From NCBI GenBank assembly GCA_032716605.1, contig CM064545.1, positions 6,226,463 to 6,290,462 of the forward strand: a DNA stretch of 64,000 bases, given 5' to 3'. A program made the position numbers and the translations under genes. The stretch comes from Paralithodes platypus. Its lineage: Eukaryota > Arthropoda > Malacostraca > Decapoda > Lithodidae. Position 1 is the first letter of the stretch. Each line of letters starts with the position of its first letter. This document shows, in pieces, positions 1-10,429 of this stretch. The notes under the pieces were generated by a model. That model did no database searches. It was not told where the DNA came from and was given only the letters and a program-made list of their open reading frames with translations.

Positions 1-59
1 TGCTCTTTGGAATTATGAATAGTATATACCCCATTTATATTATATCCAGGGGTCAAAAA
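1..59 (+). repeat. Left terminal inverted repeat of the 4-kb transposon
   Basis: It begins TGCTCTTTGGAATTATGAAT and ends GGTCAAAAA. It matches the reverse complement of 3949-4007 except for one T/C difference. The repeat may extend left of the window, so 59 bp is a minimum. Confidence 0.9.
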
Positions 60-250
60 GGTCATAAGATCGGCTACACAAAAAATCAATATTGATTTTT
101 TTTTTTTATAAAACAAGGCTACATGAATATTACTCTTTAAGCTAGTTTTTATTTGAAGTGTTCTAATATGTGTTTTGTTTCTATTCCTGGGTGAAATAAA
201 GTCAAATTAGCCAAAGTTGCAACTGAAATCATGGATACAGTGATGGTGAT

Positions 251-2672
251 ATGTGCTTCTTCCAATCAAACTTCAAGTGTGGTGAAAAGACTGAAAGACT
301 AATAACTTCAACAGTTGTGCGGATCGAAAATATCATAAGATGTAGTAAGATATATTGTGATGGCCTTCATGAAAAATTAGAGGGTTTTAATAAGAATAAC
401 AACCAATATATTTTAAAGTGCCACAAAAGTTGTGTGTTCAACGTACACTTCAAGCAGACAAACTGAACGTCACAAGCGGTGCCATGGTGTGGAGATTGAT
501 TCAGGTGCTCCTTGTAAAATCACAAGACAGTCAAAAGGAGATGATACAAAAGAGCCTTTTGATTTTAGAAAACATTGCCTTTTTTGTGGTAATATTTGTG
601 ACATTGAAAAAGACCCCAAGCATCCTTCTCGTTGGAGGCCAGCTTACCTCTATCGTGAGATCAAAGGCAATGATACCACATTGGAAATATGTGACAAAAG
701 AACTGACAGAGTTGCCAGTGACGTCAGATGTCGGGTACTTAGTGCAGTCAGTGACTTTCATGCTGCTGACGCTAGGTATCATGTTGACTGCCGACAGAGG
801 TATATATCTGGCAAACCTCTACCCGGTGAAAGTAGCTGTGAGGCTCCAGAGCAAAAACAAGAGGACTCATTACAAAAACTCATCAAGCAAATGACAGACG
901 ACAAAACAAAGATATGGAACTATGTAGAACTCTTCAGTGCATACACGAATGACTTCAAAGGTGTAAAACTTTCACGAAGGGGACTTATGAAAGAACTGAC
1001 TGATCAACTCGGAAATTATATTGTAATTCTATCATCTGCAGGTATAGCGGATATTGTAGTATTCCGCAGTAAGGCCTCCAAAACACTGCGGATATTAGAT
1101 GAACCAGAAGATGACAAGAACCATGTTTAAACACAAGCTAGCAAGCACATTGTCACAGATTTGAAATCCTTATCTCTCAGAAACTCTCACTATAACATTC
1201 ATGTAGATAAGGTGCAGTGCATTGAGGACTGCAGCATGTTTCTTTTAGATTTGCTAGCAAGGATATCCCCAAAACTTGATCAAACATTGCCAGCATTGAT
1301 GATTGGATCTATTTTGACAAGTGTTTATAGGAACCATTCAACCAACCTTCAAGTTGCACTTGCAGTAAAGATGGGAGAATCAAAGGGGATTATCAATGAT
1401 ATGTTCTCGTACGGTGTCACTTGTACATATTCTGAGTTGAGACGCTTCAAGAAATCTGCTGCACAGGCAGCAGTAGAGGACAAGAATTATATGGCCTTGT
1501 CTAGCTCAAAAGAAGGCTTAGTGCAAGCAGTTGCTGATAATTTTGATGCAGATATTTGTTCAGCAAATGGTAAAGTGTCGACACATTCTTTGGCCTAAGT
1601 GATGACCCAGCCAGACACAACCCCACAAACTAGTGCGAATAGGCCAAAGATCAAGCGAGTCAGCAAGGAAAATATGTCAGAACCCATTGACTATGATGTG
1701 AACATTTACAGACTCAATGGTCGAGGAAAACCAGACATGCCAACTCCAGGGGCAGTGAGGTCAGTTCTCCCATTGAAGTTACTTGCTCGTCAGACTCTTA
1801 CTCTGATAAGGGCATCAGCAATTGATATGTCATTCATTGAAGATGTGGTGAAACTTGAGGACTGTCCAGAGTACAATGGGTATAATACAAATCTTGCCAG
1901 AAGTCAAAAGCTTGCACCTCAACCCCGAACAAAGGCAGTGTACCAGTCACTCATCGATATGAAGCCATCAGATCCAGATACTATGATGACAGCCATGATC
2001 CAGGCGCAGCAACTCACATTCAATACTGGCCAGAACTTTCTTGTACTAACCTGTGATCAACAACTGTATCGTGTTGCACTTGATATCGTGTGGAGATATC
2101 CTGAGCAGTTCCCAGACATGGTTTTATGACTTGGAGAAATGCATGCCCTTATGAGCTTTGTTGGATCTGTAGGGTCTCTGATGACTGAAAGTGGGCTAGC
2201 AGAGATTCTAGCCCCCGTCTTTGGAGGCGTAGCAAAGATGCTCAATGGCAAGAAATGTCCTCAAAATGTGAGAGCTTTGCGAATTGTAGCTGAGGAGCTC
2301 TTGCGGGAGATAGTTACCAACCAACACTTTAGCAGTACTAAAGACCTTCTGAAGGAGTTAGAAGAGAGAGGGAGAGTTAGTAAGACTGCCAAGCTTTGGA
2401 CAGATGTGCTCATAATACCAGTTCTGCTGATGATAAACTTCATTTGGGCTGAGCGAGAAGGTGATTGGCTGCTGCACCAGGCAACTTTCAATGCAATGAT
2501 TCCATACTACTTTGCCGCTGGTCACATGAATTATCAGGTGACACTGATGTCTTTGTCCTCCTTGTTTACTACTACCAGGCAGCTCACATCAACATTCCTG
2601 TATTCATGGAGTCCCCTGTTAGAGGAAGAGGTGTACTTGATATCAGAGCAACAGCACACATACATGAGATGA
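251..2672 (+). pseudogene. N-terminal and central part of the transposon protein, broken
   Basis: The protein reads in one frame from 432 to 2672 but is cut by stops at 1128-1130, 1596-1598 and 2127-2129. The first part (251-466) lies in another frame, so there is a small indel near 435. N-terminal C-x2-C (CLFCG) and H-x2-C (YHVDC) pairs suggest a zinc-binding region. The centre carries segments such as MHALMSFVGSVGSLM, FGGVAKMLNGKKCPQNVRAL and AEREGDWLLHQATFNAMIP, which I associate with a repeat-encoded family in invertebrate and fish genomes. Spacing between stops and conservation suggest a recently dead copy. The function of this region is unknown to me. It is probably part of the transposase. 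Confidence 0.65.
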
Positions 2673-3283
2673 TCATTGCAGATCTGCTTCCTGCACATAC
2701 ATTGTCTGGTTGTGATACTGTGGCAACATACTTTGGCACAGTCATCAAAGTACTGAGATCAAGAAAATATAGTTTATCTGCAATTGGTGATGTCAATGCA
2801 GATCTTACAGAGGTCATCAAACAAGCAACAGCATTTATAGCAGCATGTTATGGACTTACCAATGTGTCAACAATGTCTGAAGCACGAGTACAACTTTGGG
2901 CAACTAAAAATGGCAAGGGTTACACTTCATCTCCAAAACTGAATACACTTCCACCAACTTCAGAAGCCTTCTGTGAGAACGTGAAATGTGCCCATTACCA
3001 GGCTATTCTCTGGAGGTCCCTTCAACAGAACAAACTACCTGATCTTGATGTGGAAAATTTTGGGTGGAGAAAGACACAAAATGTAAAAATACTGTCACCA
3101 ATTACAATTCCTGACAATGTAAAATATGCACCCGACTATATTCTCAATGTGATGAAATGTGGATGTGCCACAGACCAACAATGTTCAAGGAGGTGCAACT
3201 GTAAAGGGAATAGTCTTCCATGTACAATGTTTTGTAGATGCTTCAGCACTGGTTGTTCAAGGACAGATGGATATCAACACTGA
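2465..3283 (+). pseudogene. C-terminal PIN/XPG-like nuclease region and Cys cluster
   Basis: This lies in a different frame from the upstream part. It opens with SGDTDVFVLLVYYY, an acidic D-x-D at the end of a strand. About 55 residues later comes HTLSGCDTVATYFG, which resembles the helix-2-turn-helix of FEN1/XPG nucleases (G-x-D...G-I-G). The last about 40 residues hold nine cysteines (KCGC, QQCSRRCNC, PCTMFCRC, GCSR), like tesmin/CXC or Academ Cys clusters. In related proteins as I remember them, a long stretch separates HMNYA.. from the DTDVF strand. Here they nearly touch, so an internal deletion with a frameshift near 2530-2545 is likely. The stop at 3281 is followed by non-coding DNA up to the TIR. 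Confidence 0.6.
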
Positions 3284-3948
3284 CACAGTACCATGAACTA
3301 GAACAATGAATCACAATGGGAACATTAGAAGATGACCAATTAATTCATTGGAGACGAAAGGGTGGGCGGGTGGACCTGTGGCTGGACCTGCATGGCTATC
3401 AGGTGTGACCCCTTGGCGATGGGGTTAAAAATTTCTCAATGTGTTAAATTATAGAATATCTGATGTTATTCATGAACTGATCTGTCTAAATAATTACTTT
3501 GAGAAATTGGTAGTGGCTTAGCCACCATGGACCAACGCAGTTGTGATTTTATATGCATATCATCTGCAGAATTTACCCTCAGTAAATAGCACATTATTTC
3601 ATTATATTACCTATATTTTGATCTCAAAATGTGTGATTCATTTGTAAACAAGCCAAATATTACTATATGTGTATACCAATTATCTTTGACAAGTCAAAAA
3701 CATAAGAATAGACAATTAGATAATCCAAAACACGCAAATAAATATTCACATTTGCGTGGTGAATGATTGTCATAGAAACCACAATTTCTTTAGATAAGTT
3801 AAGGAGTGCCAGCTTGGCTTTCCCAAGATTGTTAAAATGTGATATTCTAAGGAAAACCTTAACTCTGAGTAATTTTGGCCTAATTATGCATTATGTCATA
3901 TAAATATTACTGAATCCTTGAGTAGTCAGTCTTGTAACATTTCATAAA

Positions 3949-4007
3949 TTTTTGACCCCTGGATATGATATAAATGGGGTATATACTATTCATAATTCCA
4001 AAGAGCA
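3949..4007 (-). repeat. Right terminal inverted repeat of the 4-kb transposon
   Basis: Reverse complement of 1-59 with a single mismatch. It ends ...ATTCCAAAGAGCA at 4007. Inside the element the similarity stops right after the TTTTTGACC block. Confidence 0.9.
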
Positions 4008-4428
4008 TATCACAATCTACATTTTAAGGTGTTACATGCTTCTGTATCTCAAAAAACTGCCGAGTTATAAGTATTCCCTTGTCCCCTACTCTAATTTCTA
4101 TCGCACTCCTCACTTTTGCGGCTCTACTACTGAAAGGGTTAATACCGAGAATTGCCCAAGGGTGATCAGCGGTCACCCCCCTGGAAATGACCACCCATGA
4201 CCCCCTCTAACATAATATAAAGAGAACAAAACTTTAACTCTCAGTGCAAGGTTCGACCCCTCGGCTCCCAGACTAATATACACTGTACAGTACCGGTACT
4301 GTATAATCTCATTTCTTCTGTATGAGCAAAGGTAGCCAGGGTAACAAAACAAAAATATATATATACTTTATAATTATACCAGGTATATATACAGGTATAG
4401 CCTATACTGTACATGAACGAAGGCGGTG
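4008..4428. other. Unassigned non-coding stretch
   Basis: AT-rich DNA next to the transposon, with a CAGTACCGGTACTG palindromic word near 4287. I see no coding signal and no repeat partner elsewhere in the window. Confidence 0.4.
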
Positions 4429-4535
4429 CTGGTTGGGGGGGAGGGGCGTCGACTGACTGGGGACAGAGGTGCACGGGGGCGGTTCGTTCGTGACCACCCC
4501 TTCGGGGATCACGGCGTCAGGCAATAGATAGATAG
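4429..4535 (+). mobile_element. RTE-like LINE 3'-end fragment with (ATAG)n tail
   Basis: The sequence around 4450-4525 is the reverse complement of 55262-55370 and 62050-62150, which encode the C-terminus (..TGDR.AWGRFVRGHTFGD) of an RTE-like protein. Here the fragment is on the plus strand, and ATAGATAGATAG follows directly at 4524-4535. It is a very short 5'-truncated insertion. Confidence 0.7.
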
Positions 4536-4983
4536 CCTATACTGTATATATTTTCCCACCAACTTTACAATTTTTTTTTTAGCCTATTCAGTACGGTACC
4601 GGTATATATTTGTGTGATTGATTTGGGATTTGTTTTTTACCTACTTTAATGATATCTCTTAAGTGCCATATTTTTTTTTTTTTGTGAAATACCTTTCATA
4701 TTGCCTTGATGACGGTAGGTCTACAAAATACCGCGAAAGGTCAAAAGTGTACCCCCAGTCCAAAGTCACCCCACTTTACAATACTGTACCGTACCTGTCT
4801 TAGCAGAATTACTCTACACAGCAAATAAACTTTGTATTTGGTTCCAAATTTGCTAATCCTTTTAAAATATTACATACTGGCATAGTGAAGTTTCAATAGG
4901 TGTGAAGATATACTACTAAGTTTGTGTGAATAGGCCTATACTTAGGCACATATCCCATAGCTAGGGGTGGCCGACTCGAAACA
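4536..4983. other. Unassigned AT-rich stretch
   Basis: Contains T-runs and GTACCGGTA-type words. No reading frame or repeat partner was recognised. Confidence 0.4.
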
Positions 4984-5006
4984 GTTGTTGTTGTTGTTGT
5001 TGTTCC

Positions 5007-5867
5007 CTAAGCTGCCTGGCCGAACAGCCCCGAGTCCCTAAGGAAGGCCATGGCCACGGTCGGGCTTTCCCACAGAGCTCTCAAAGAGTGTATATTGTGT
5101 GGTTGGCATAAGTGGTTGTGTGAAATGCAGTCTTCTATGATGTGTTTAATGGTATGGGGTGCTGTGTTACAACCCGGGCAGGTGTCGACGACGGAGTCAT
5201 CCAGTCTCTTCCGATAGCTCAGAAGAGCCGGATGGTGTCCGCATCTGAGCCTGGCCAGGTGGACTCTGTCCTCGCGAGGAAGGGAGGATTCAGAAGGATG
5301 GATTTCGGGAGGTCGTGCTTGCAGCTGGGTGTTGTCTATGAGTGAGTGAATGGAACGGCGAGTGATATGAGTATGGATGTGCTTCCGGAAGTTGGTTTGG
5401 GGTGGGCAGGGAGGGAGAGAAGACAGTATTTGTGTGTGATAGCGTGTGCTGGGTGTTGTTTTGATATTTCTTGGTGTCTGTGGGTGTGTAACCATGTAGT
5501 GTAGTGGGTGGTGTTGATTCGTGGAGGCTGCTGCCAGGAATTGTGTGACTATCATGTCTAGATGATCTTTGACTTTGAGGACTTTGGTTTCTTGATGTAG
5601 GTGATCTGTGGGTGTCGTAGCTGTGCATCCTGTGATGATTTTCAGGGCTTTATTTTGAATGGTCTGTAAGGTCTTATGATGTGTTTCAGCTAGGTTGGAA
5701 GCCCAGGCCGGGCTTGCGTATTCCATAACTGATCTTATGTATTGTTTGTAGACTGTGGTGGTGGTTTCTTTGTTGTGTCCAAATTTCGTGTGGGTAAGTG
5801 ATCTGAGGGCGTTAAGTCTGGGTGTCAGTTTCTTTTTCGTGTTTGTGGTGTGCTGTTTGAATGTCAT
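5007..5867 (-). pseudogene. J3 reverse transcriptase, thumb and C-terminal zinc-knuckle-like part
   Basis: Continuation of the RT after the (CA)n frameshift. It includes the thumb region (IRSVMEYASPAWASNLAET, LQTIQNKALKIITGC) and a C-terminal C-x2-C-x7-H-x4-C-like motif (CPGCNTAPHTIKHIIEDC) typical of Jockey and R1 group elements. It ends LRDSGLFGQAA, immediately before the (AAC)n tail. A single frameshift separates it from the upstream part, so the insertion is fairly young. Confidence 0.8.
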
Positions 5868-5887
5868 TTGGGTGTCGTATGTTACTC

Positions 5888-6970
5888 CTAGGATTTTGGG
5901 TGTGTGTGTGTGTGTGTTAGGGGTGTGTTGTTTATGTTGAGTTCCGGGACGTAATCGTGCTCTCCTGTCCAGCTTGTGAGGAGGGTTGCAGTGGATTTAG
6001 CTGGGGCTAAATTGAGTCTGTTTGTAGTGCACCATTCATGTAATGTGTCGAGATAGTCTTGAAGGAGTCTTGTTGCTGTGTCTGGGTTTTGGTGCGTGCT
6101 TGTGAGTGTTATGTCATCTGCGTAGGAGGCTATGGTTATTTGGGGTGAATTTTGTGTATTTATATCATGCATGTACAGATTGAAGAGTGCGGGCGACAGG
6201 ACGGATCCTTGCGGGACTCCGTTTGGGAAATTTCTAATGCTAGATGACTGACCGGCAAAAGATACGTGTGCACATCTGCCTGCTAAGAAGTTGGCCAGCC
6301 ATCTTTTTGTGTTGTTGTGCATGTATGTGTTGTAGATTTTTTTTGTTAGGTTGTGGCGGGGGATGGCATCGAAGGCTTTACTAATGTCGAGTGTGGCAAG
6401 TACTGATCTGTGTGGTGGTCTAGCTGAGTTGATGCCGTCAAAAGCTCTTTGTGTAAGGTCTGTAAGAAGAGTGTTTGTGGAGTGCAATGGCCTGAAGCCG
6501 TGTTGTGTTGGAGAAAGGGGTAAGTCAGGTGTCATCAGTTGTAGTACAAGGTGCTCTATGACTTTGGAGGGGGTACAAAGGAGTGTGATAGGGCGGTGTG
6601 AGTAGGGTAGCGTGGGGTCTTTGTTAGGTTTGGGGAATGTGATGATGATGCCATGCTTCCAGATGTCTGGTATTGTGTTGTGTGAGTAGCTGTAGTTTGA
6701 TATGTTAGTGAGTGCTTGTATGCCTTGTGGTCCCAGGTGTCTGAGGTGAATGTTGCTTATTTTGTCTAGGCCACAGGCGGGTGAGAGCTTGAGATTGTTG
6801 ATGATATGCTTTGTCTGGTTGTTGGTGAAGGGTGTATAGTCAGGGCGTCTACGCCGTGGGACCACCTCCCGAAACTGCCGACCCTCCCGTCCGGGGACAA
6901 GATCACCGACAGTGGAGGACAGCAGGCTGCCGACCGTGGGGAGCAGTTTCCGGGAGCCAAACCGCCACAA
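5888..6970 (-). pseudogene. J3 reverse transcriptase, finger and palm part
   Basis: RT blocks appear in order: PNKDPTLPYSHRPITLL, TQHGFRPLHST, ATLDISKAFDAIP (first catalytic Asp), FPNGVPQGSVLSPALFNLYM, ASYADDITL (catalytic D-D pair) and RLNLAPAKST. The catalytic aspartates are intact. The frame ends at a stop just after THTHTHPKS because of a slip in a (CA)n tract at about 5897-5912. The next RT block (KILGVTYDTQMTFK) continues in another frame downstream. The first about 40 residues (from 6970 to about 6850) come from GC-rich DNA that does not look like RT. Confidence 0.8.
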
Positions 6971-7073
6971 CTATCCCCTGACCCCTCCCTGGGGGCACGC
7001 GTCCTTGGAGCGGCTGCGGTCGCGCCGGGCAATTCTCACTCGAGACAGTTACTGCATATACCGTACTGTTGAA
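6850..7073. other. GC-rich stretch upstream of J3
   Basis: Markedly GC-richer than its surroundings, with short open frames on both strands and no recognised domain. It may be the 5' flank or a rearranged part of the retroelement. Confidence 0.35.
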
Positions 7074-7081
7074 GTTATAAC

Positions 7082-7542
7082 CAGGGATGGAGTATTCGTT
7101 TTGTTATTCGTATTCGAATGCATTCGAACACAGTAATTCAGGGTATTCGTATTCAAATTCTTGTAAATAAAAGTAAAAGTATGTGCATTCGTATTCAAAT
7201 ATTTGGACAAATTATTTGTATTCTTAGAATAATATGGCGAATACAAAGAGAGCGAGAGCAAGAGAGAGCTGTCATCGTTCGTATTTCGTCATATTCACAA
7301 ATTTGATACCATACCATATATCTAGTTACTACACTATATAAGTTTAAATACCAGTATTGAATACAGGTAGTGTCTGTTATCAGTCATAAAATAGTTAACC
7401 ATTGCATAAGCTACAGTAATTAGCTAGGCCTATAGTAAAAAAGTTAATTAATTTATGGAAAAGTATTCATGACTGCATTCATGAATACTTTCATAAAGTA
7501 TTCGTATTTGAATACTGAACTCTTGTATTCACTCCATCCCTG
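7082..7542. mobile_element. hAT-like MITE with 8-bp TSD
   Basis: The 461-bp element begins CAGGGATGGAGTATTCG and ends ATTCACTCCATCCCTG, terminal inverted repeats of the CAGGGATG type seen in hAT elements. It is flanked by GTTATAAC (7074-7081) and GTTATGAC (7543-7550), an 8-bp duplication with one mismatch. The interior is full of short TATTCGTATTC words and has no coding capacity. It would need a hAT transposase supplied in trans. Confidence 0.85.
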
Positions 7543-7550
7543 GTTATGAC

Positions 7551-8090
7551 AACATGAATGTATTCGTACATTTATTATTTCTTGACAGCATTTACACTCC
7601 TCATAGGTGTCCATCACATCACAATTCCCACACAGACACCTGCAATTATCTAGAGTTTTAATGCGGTAAAAGAATGGTACAGTACCGTATCACAAACTGC
7701 TAACAAGCAACCGTACCAGTACTTATACTGTATTACCAAATTATACCACTTAACAAAATATACTAGTTAACCCATGAACTGCTAGAACCTGTACAAAGAA
7801 AAGGGTATAGTTAAGGGGGGGGGGGGGGGGGAGGAGTGAAGGATGTGGCATGGAGAGATGCCACTACTTTCTATGTGTCGCCCAATTTTGAGACATTTCC
7901 CGGCACTGGCACAGTATTTGATTTGATGTACATGTTTACATACCGTGCCTGGCGGAAGGAACATAGTAGTTCCTGGGTTAATAAGCTATGCAACTGTGGA
8001 CGTATGTGTGGGGAGGAGGCTGATGGTTGCCACTTCTTCAGGCAGAGAAAGATAAAAAGGTACGGTACCGGTACACAATGAGAGGAGTGG
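7551..8090. other. Unassigned, with a 17-bp G run
   Basis: Holds a homopolymer of 17 G at 7815-7831 and GTACCGTA-type words. Short frames are present but none is recognisable. Confidence 0.4.
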
Positions 8091-9610
8091 AGAAGGGAAG
8101 TAGAGATGGTTGAACGAAATGTGCTGACTGATTTTATATGTATAGATGAACGAATAAGGTAATCTGTGTTTCATAATAGAGGGTATTTGGGGCAATGAGG
8201 GGATGGGGGTTGTCTGACCATAATGTGGTAGTAGCAAATATGTGAGTAGGCTACAGACGAAGTGGGTGAGGAAAGATAGAGTAAGGCAGGATGGAGGAGG
8301 AGCCATGTAGAGAGGGAAAAGGTTACAGGAAGATTTAAAAAAAGCAGTAGAAGACACCTAGATAGGTTTGACTTTAAGCGAATGGAGAAGGTGTAAGGGG
8401 TGAGCTTTGTGTTTATGGAAGAGATAAGTGCATGATGATAATGATGCAGTTTTTACAACCATGCACTACCTGCTCAATAGCTGGACTAAGGTGGGTGCCC
8501 TGATGAACAGTTGCCACAGATTGCTAGATTGCACCCTCCACCACAGCACTGGCATCTGCCAACAACACACTGGCTGGCCTGAGACTCGAACCCATGACCG
8601 TGAGGTTTACAGGCGAGTGTTCTACCAACCGTGCAACGGCCAGCATGTGAGGAGTTAGGAGGAGGGGAAGGAAGTGAAAGGATTAAGCAGTATGGTGGAC
8701 TAAGGAGGTGAAACAAGCAGTTGAAGAGAAAAATAAATCATACAAGAGTGGTTGGGTAGTAGAGGGAATGAAAATTTGGAGAGGCAGAAAAGGGAAATGT
8801 AAGTGAAGAAAAAGAGAGTAGTGAGCCTGAGTACGAGAACAGTAGATGAAAAATGTAGAAGAAATTGTTTTGGAAGGAGGTCAAGAAAGTTAGGGAGGGT
8901 GACAATGGAAGTAGGCCTAGTAAGGGCGTGAAAGATAACAATTGGCGAGTTCTAGTGATGAAGCAAACTAAGAAAGCACTTTAACCTGGGAAATGAAAGA
9001 GGGGGTTAGAATAGACCCATCACTGGTGCTGTAGGATAGTGATGTAACAGAGCAATGGGTAGATGGGGAACAAGGTGGGTTTAGGAAGGGCTGTGTAGAT
9101 CAGATCTTCTCCTTGTGAAGAAGTACCCAGTATCTGCAGAAGAAATGGAAGTTTATGCTGCCTTCATGGACTTGGAGAAGCCTAAGACAGTAAGTAGAGA
9201 AGGTGTGTGGAAAGTACTGAAGATATAGCAAGTACCGGTAGTTGGTAAGTTGCTGGAAGCAGTGAAAAGCATGTATGAGGGTGAAAGAGCAGCAATACGT
9301 GTAGAGAATGAGCATAGCGATTTCTTCAATAAAGCATGGGTGTGTAATATCCCCATGGATGTTCAGTAGCCTATACAGCACATATTGTATGGATGGAGTC
9401 ATGAAATAAATCCAAGGAAAAGCAGAGGATGTTGCAGTACACTAGTAAGGCAATGGAGCGATGGAAATTGCTTGTGCTACGGTTAGCTGATGATACTGCT
9501 CTTATGAGTGAGCGTTGCAAAGTTTGGTTTAGTAATTATGTTTAGAATGCTGTGTGAAAAACGGAACTCGAAGGTCACTAGGTCGAAGAGAGGAATGCAT
9601 TCCCCCCCAG
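8091..9610 (+). pseudogene. Badly decayed RTE-like LINE (endonuclease + RT remnants)
   Basis: Short readable islands occur in the right order for an RTE-like protein. They are LTDFI.ID (about 8120), an endonuclease block SDHNVVVAN (8209-8240), WWTKEVKQAVEEKNKSYKS (about 8695-8750), the RT block YAAFMDLEK (about 9150-9180), then YMDGV and an ADDTALMSE-like block (about 9480-9510). Stops and frameshifts separate all of them. A tRNA-derived SINE interrupts the copy at about 8437-8644. It is related to the RTE-like copies at 21190 and 26155 but clearly older. Confidence 0.6.
8437..8644 (-). mobile_element. tRNA-derived SINE inserted in the RTE-like relic
   Basis: Reading the minus strand, a 72-nt tRNA-like head (8644-8573) is followed by about 130 nt of unrelated body ending near CATCATTATCATCATGCA. 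The head has a perfect 7-bp acceptor stem (GCTGGCC/GGCCAGC), an A-box-like TTGCACGGTTGGTAGA and a B box GGGTTCGAGTC. The anticodon stem is poorly paired. If the loop is CTGTAAA, the anticodon would be GTA. The lack of pairing there argues against a working tRNA gene. Confidence 0.65.
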
Positions 9611-10039
9611 GGCTAAGGAGGCCTTCATCTTATGGTGAAGGAAGAAATTAATATACCCCATGCATCCTACTGCATGTTGTATAAGGCGACTAATAGGGGG
9701 CGTGGAAAATGAGTTGTGGACTAACAGCCATTAGTAGCCTATACAATAAAGTCTTGTTATTGGCACTCAGGCACTGTCTTGGTATGGCAATGCCGAGACT
9801 GGTGGAGTGCGGTTAGGTGCCATAAGGGACTCTACTAGTTTAACCTGGGCGCTGTTGGTGCAACGCCAGAGTCGGCAGCAGTGTTACATGGTAGGGCAGT
9901 GTTGTGGCAGGATCTTGTTGTTCTAAAGTCCAAGTTGCCTAATGTACAGTAAAGTCTTGGTATGGTACCGTACTGTCTTGTTGTGGCACTGTTGAGGCTG
10001 GTATGGTTTGCAGATACTGCAGATGGACCTACTGTAGTT
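9611..10039. other. Unassigned, loosely repetitive
   Basis: Contains diverged internal repeats around the phrase GTCTTGTTRTGGCACTG (about 9760-9820 and 9950-10010). No coding signal. Confidence 0.35.
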
Positions 10040-10047
10040 GAGTCTTG

Positions 10048-10421
10048 GGTAAGGGTTGTGTTAGTGGGTGTACCATACCTTTTGTTTACATAGTGGCACG
10101 CTCGCAGTTACTGTACATTCGCGTCTAATTTGACTGCTGTTATTTGCCCCTGCTGGTAATATATATGATAATGACAATAAGTCATGGGGGGTGGGGGGCA
10201 AAGCCTCCCTCAACATAACAATTTATCCAACACCTGGCCTTGGGATACAATAATGGGTTGAGGGGGAGCTTTGTTCCCCTCAACCCCCATGACTTATTGT
10301 CATCTTCATATATATTACCAGCAGGGGCAAATAACAGCACTCAATTTAGACGCGAATATAAATGCGAGCATGCGACTATGTAAACAAAGTGGACGGTACG
10401 CCCGCTAACATAACCCTTACC
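10048..10421. mobile_element. Palindromic MITE with perfect 8-bp TSD
   Basis: The 374-bp element starts GGTAAGGGTTGTGTTAG and ends CTAACATAACCCTTACC. It is flanked on both sides by GAGTCTTG (10040-10047 and 10422-10429). The arms are very long, about 140 bp each, and pair almost to the centre, so a single strand would fold into a hairpin. It has no coding capacity. A diverged relative begins at 11461. The 8-bp TSD fits hAT- or P-like integration, but the termini do not identify the superfamily. Confidence 0.88.
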
Positions 10422-10429
10422 GAGTCTTG

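Larger units (their letters stand above)
1..4007 (+). mobile_element. TIR DNA transposon, PIN/XPG-like + Cys-cluster type (Academ-like?)
   Basis: A 59-bp sequence at the window start recurs inverted at 3949-4007 with one mismatch. The two copies enclose one degenerate plus-strand gene (251-3283) and about 660 bp of 3' non-coding DNA. The protein has an N-terminal zinc-finger-like region, a central region, a D-x-D strand followed by a helix-turn-helix-like segment as in XPG/FEN1-type PIN nucleases, and a C-terminal cluster of nine cysteines. An XPG-like domain plus a Cys cluster is what is described for Academ transposons, but I could not compare sequences, so the superfamily is tentative. The left TSD lies outside the window. 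The right flank begins TATCAC. Confidence 0.72.
4984..6970 (-). mobile_element. Jockey-like non-LTR retrotransposon J3, 5'-truncated, (AAC)n tail
   Basis: On the minus strand the RT reading frames run from about 6970 to 5007 and are followed by a short GGAACAACAACAAC tail (GTT repeats at 4984-5003 on the plus strand). The endonuclease and any ORF1 are missing, so the copy is 5'-truncated. A second copy of the same 3' end, with the same (AAC)n tail, lies on the plus strand near 20500-20718, which confirms the 3' boundary. The RT has the block pattern of the Jockey group. Exact clade assignment needs a tree. Confidence 0.8.

Noticed and set aside
5142..7072. Plus-strand frames over the J3 element
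   Set aside because: Shadows of the minus-strand RT.
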